A stretch of DNA of 64,000 nucleotides. It comes from Cryobacterium roopkundense (lineage in GTDB: Bacteria; Actinomycetota; Actinomycetes; Actinomycetales; Microbacteriaceae). Shown piece after piece: positions 62,430-64,000 of this stretch (the stretch's first letter is position 1; each line of letters starts with the position of its first letter). The translations under genes were made by a program, and so were the position numbers. The notes beneath the pieces are model-generated. The model did no database searches and had not been told where the DNA came from. It saw only the letters and a program-made list of their open reading frames with translations. The DNA lies in NCBI RefSeq assembly GCF_014200405.1, contig NZ_JACHBQ010000001.1, positions 3,100,001-3,164,000 of the forward strand, in the 5' to 3' direction.

Positions 62430-63206
62430 ATGACCAGCGCACCGAACTTTCCCGCCGACCGCACCGTTGTTCTCACCGGAGCCGCCTCCGAACGCGGGAT
62501 CGGGCGCAGCACCGCCGACAAGCTCGCCTCCCTGGGCTGGAGCGTCGCCATCGTGGACATCGACGCCGACGCGGCCCGCACTGCGGCATCCGCTATCGAA
62601 AGCGCCCGCGGAATTCGCGCCATCGGCGTGGGCGCCGACGTGTCCGACAAAGCTTCCGTCGACGCGGCCATCGGCGAGATCGAAGCCACGATGCCTCCCA
62701 TCGTGGGCCTGGTGAACCTTGCCGGCATCAGCTCCCCCACCGAGTTCATGAGCGAAACCGTGGAAGCCTGGGACCGCGTGTTCGCCATCAACATGCGCGG
62801 CTCCTTCCTGGTGTCGCAGCGGGTTCTCGGCGGCATGATCGACCGCAAGCTCGGCCGCATCGTGAGCATCTCCTCGGTGTCGGCCCAGCGCGGCGGCGGC
62901 ACCTACTCGAAGGTGGCCTACAGCGCCTCCAAGGCCGCCATCATCGGCTTCACCCGCGCGCTAGCCCGTGAAATGGGCGAACACAACATCACGGTGAACG
63001 CCGTGGCGCCCGGACCCATCGACACCGACATCATGGGCGGCACCCTCACCGACGAGCGCAAGAGCGAAATGTCGGCCGACATTCTGATGGGCCGAGTGGG
63101 CACCCGCGACGACGTGGCCGCACTGATCTCCTTCCTGCTGAGCGCCGACGCCGGCTACATCACAGCCGCCACCTACGACATCAACGGCGGGCTGCAGGTT
63201 TCGTAA
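62430..63206 (+). CDS. Short-chain dehydrogenase/reductase
   Basis: A 258-residue classical SDR. The start at 62430 has AAGGAG seven bases upstream; an in-frame GTG at 62409 is less likely. NAD(P) site VVLTGAASERGIG (residues 13-25) with an extra Ser-Glu in the loop; D-I-D at about 46 suggests NAD preference. Catalytic SISSVSAQRGG, then Y164-SAS-K168. The C-terminus DINGGLQVS is typical of sugar or polyol SDR members. Its neighbour is the DeoR-type regulator, convergent; both might belong to a carbohydrate pathway. Substrate unknown. Confidence 0.9.
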   Translation: MTSAPNFPADRTVVLTGAASERGIGRSTADKLASLGWSVAIVDIDADAARTAASAIESARGIRAIGVGADVSDKASVDAAIGEIEATMPPIVGLVNLAGISSPTEFMSETVEAWDRVFAINMRGSFLVSQRVLGGMIDRKLGRIVSISSVSAQRGGGTYSKVAYSASKAAIIGFTRALAREMGEHNITVNAVAPGPIDTDIMGGTLTDERKSEMSADILMGRVGTRDDVAALISFLLSADAGYITAATYDINGGLQVS

Positions 63207-63273
63207 CCCGTGTGGCCGTGGCGTCGGTCTCGCACGTTGGCTCACGAGGTCTCGACACGCTCGCAAGCTCGCT

Positions 63274-63337
63274 GCTCGACCGGCGGGACGCTCGACCAGC
63301 GGGACGCTCGACCAGCGGGACGCTCGACCGGCGGGAC
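63274..63337. repeat. Four 16-bp tandem repeats
   Basis: Four units of GCTCGACC-A/G-GCGGGAC follow each other directly and end at the stop codon (TAA, 63338-63340) of the DeoR-family gene. They derive from the end of the palindromic intergenic repeat; the lead-in from about 63228 is more of the same element. It occupies the gap between convergent genes. Confidence 0.85.
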
Positions 63338-64000
63338 TTACCCGGTCGAGATCACATCGACCCCCTCTGCTCGGTACAGGTTGAGAACGAGGTCGTCGAC
63401 CTCGTTGGTCACGAGTGTCCACCCTGCGGGCAGGGGCGCCCACGCGGGCACCGAGCCGCGGTGCAGCTTGGTGGCGTCGGCGAGCACCACGGTGCGGCGG
63501 GAACGCCGCGCGGCCGTCTCCTTCACGTGGGCCTCGGGTAGCGTGGGCTCCCCCACGCCGTCGGCGGGGTCGACAGCGTCGACGCCGAGAAACGCCACGT
63601 CCACCATGTAACGCCCGAGGGCGAAGTCGGCGAGCGGACCCTCGAGCCCGTGGCTCGTGCGCGCCACCTTGCCGCCGGTCACGATCACCTCGATGCCGGG
63701 TGACGACGCCAGAAACGTGGCGGCGTCCAAGGAGCGGGTGAGCACGGTGATGCCCTCCCGCCCCCACAGATGGCGGGCCAGCTCGCCGCAGGTCGACCCG
63801 GCGTCAAGAAAAATGGTAGCCCCGGCCGGAATGAGCTCCGCGGCGCGCGCCGCGATGGCCGCCTTCGCGGGATGCTCCACGGTGACGCGTTCGCTCAGCT
63901 CGCGTTCCTGAAACGGCGCCGCCGCGCTCGCTCCCCCGTAACTGCGCGTGATCGCGCCGATCGCGCTGAGGTGCGCCAGGTCACGGCGCACCGTCGAGCT
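63338..64000 (-). CDS. DeoR-family transcriptional regulator, N-terminus beyond window
   Basis: About 220 C-terminal residues of a sugar-responsive repressor. At the edge SSTVRRDLAHLSAIGAITRSYGGA is the end of the HTH domain, showing the typical V-R-R-D-L-x-x-L. The effector domain has AGATIFLDAGSTCGELARHL, ITVLTRSLDAATFL, VIVTGGKVARTSHGLEGPLAD, and VDVAFLGVDAVD. A phosphosugar-type ligand is the family norm. The reading frame continues past 64000. Adjacent SDR convergent. Confidence 0.92.
   Translation of the reverse strand, partial: SSTVRRDLAHLSAIGAITRSYGGASAAAPFQERELSERVTVEHPAKAAIAARAAELIPAGATIFLDAGSTCGELARHLWGREGITVLTRSLDAATFLASSPGIEVIVTGGKVARTSHGLEGPLADFALGRYMVDVAFLGVDAVDPADGVGEPTLPEAHVKETAARRSRRTVVLADATKLHRGSVPAWAPLPAGWTLVTNEVDDLVLNLYRAEGVDVISTG

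Noticed and set aside
63274..63337. Possible CRISPR-like array
   Set aside because: Units of 16 bp adjoin without spacers; a tandem expansion of the intergenic repeat.

Overview
The window looks like chromosomal DNA of a high-GC Gram-positive actinobacterium, most likely a member of the Microbacteriaceae. The reasons are the strong GC bias with ATGA-coupled operons, a DUF222/13E12-type HNH endonuclease, a LAxTG (class E sortase-type) surface protein, and many copies of a palindromic intergenic repeat ending in GCTGGTCGAGG/CCTCGACCAGC. Genus cannot be fixed from the sequence alone. Almost everything from 1 to about 52.5 kb concerns surface polysaccharide; the last 11 kb is more ordinary accessory and housekeeping DNA.

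Layout. 1-1653 (-): GDP-fucose synthesis (fcl, cut by the window edge, and gmd). 1998-6802 (+): a Wzx-type flippase, a polysaccharide pyruvyl transferase-like protein and an acyltransferase-SGNH protein. 6799-12094: a second acyltransferase gene, destroyed by an IS3-type element (7141-11261) that itself carries an IS21-type element (8429-10999, with a 4-bp target duplication). 12127-25566 (-): a long operon read from a membrane sugar-phosphate transferase through GT14, WecG/TagA, three or more GT4, GT2, a Wzy-like polymerase, a CgeB-like enzyme and an alpha-1,2-fucosyltransferase to an acyltransferase. This is polysaccharide locus 1, a fucosylated and acylated polymer.

25.6-36.8 kb: a pentapeptide-repeat membrane protein, small membrane and secreted proteins, palindromic repeats, and the shared Wzc-like BY-kinase with its low-molecular-weight tyrosine phosphatase. 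The phosphatase has about 75 repeat-encoded residues inserted near its N-terminus. Then comes a tight five-gene operon (32954-36477): an 80-residue membrane-anchored peptide with two external cysteines, an ABC ATPase, a 96-residue membrane protein, a 498-residue permease and an M50-type membrane protease. This looks like a peptide (bacteriocin- or signal-like) production, export or immunity cassette and is the best candidate for an undescribed system.

36.9-52.5 kb: polysaccharide locus 2. It has a DUF4012 protein, a complete four-gene UDP-2,3-diacetamido-2,3-dideoxyglucuronate pathway (wbpD-E-B-A type, +), and on the other strand a WbpM-type dehydratase, a fused PNPT-GT4 protein, glycosyltransferases, a second Wzx and a second Wzy. 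Locus 2 appears lower in GC. The two loci have different initiating transferases and their own flippase and polymerase, but only one kinase/phosphatase pair is visible.

52.7-64 kb: a LAxTG surface protein, an acyltransferase, a fumarylacetoacetate-hydrolase remnant, a divergent locus with a Phd/YefM-like DNA-binding domain and a palindromic operator, an SGNH hydrolase, an OpgC-like protein, an FRG-domain protein, the HNH endonuclease, a short-chain dehydrogenase, and a DeoR-family regulator cut by the window end. I saw no rRNA, tRNA or CRISPR array.
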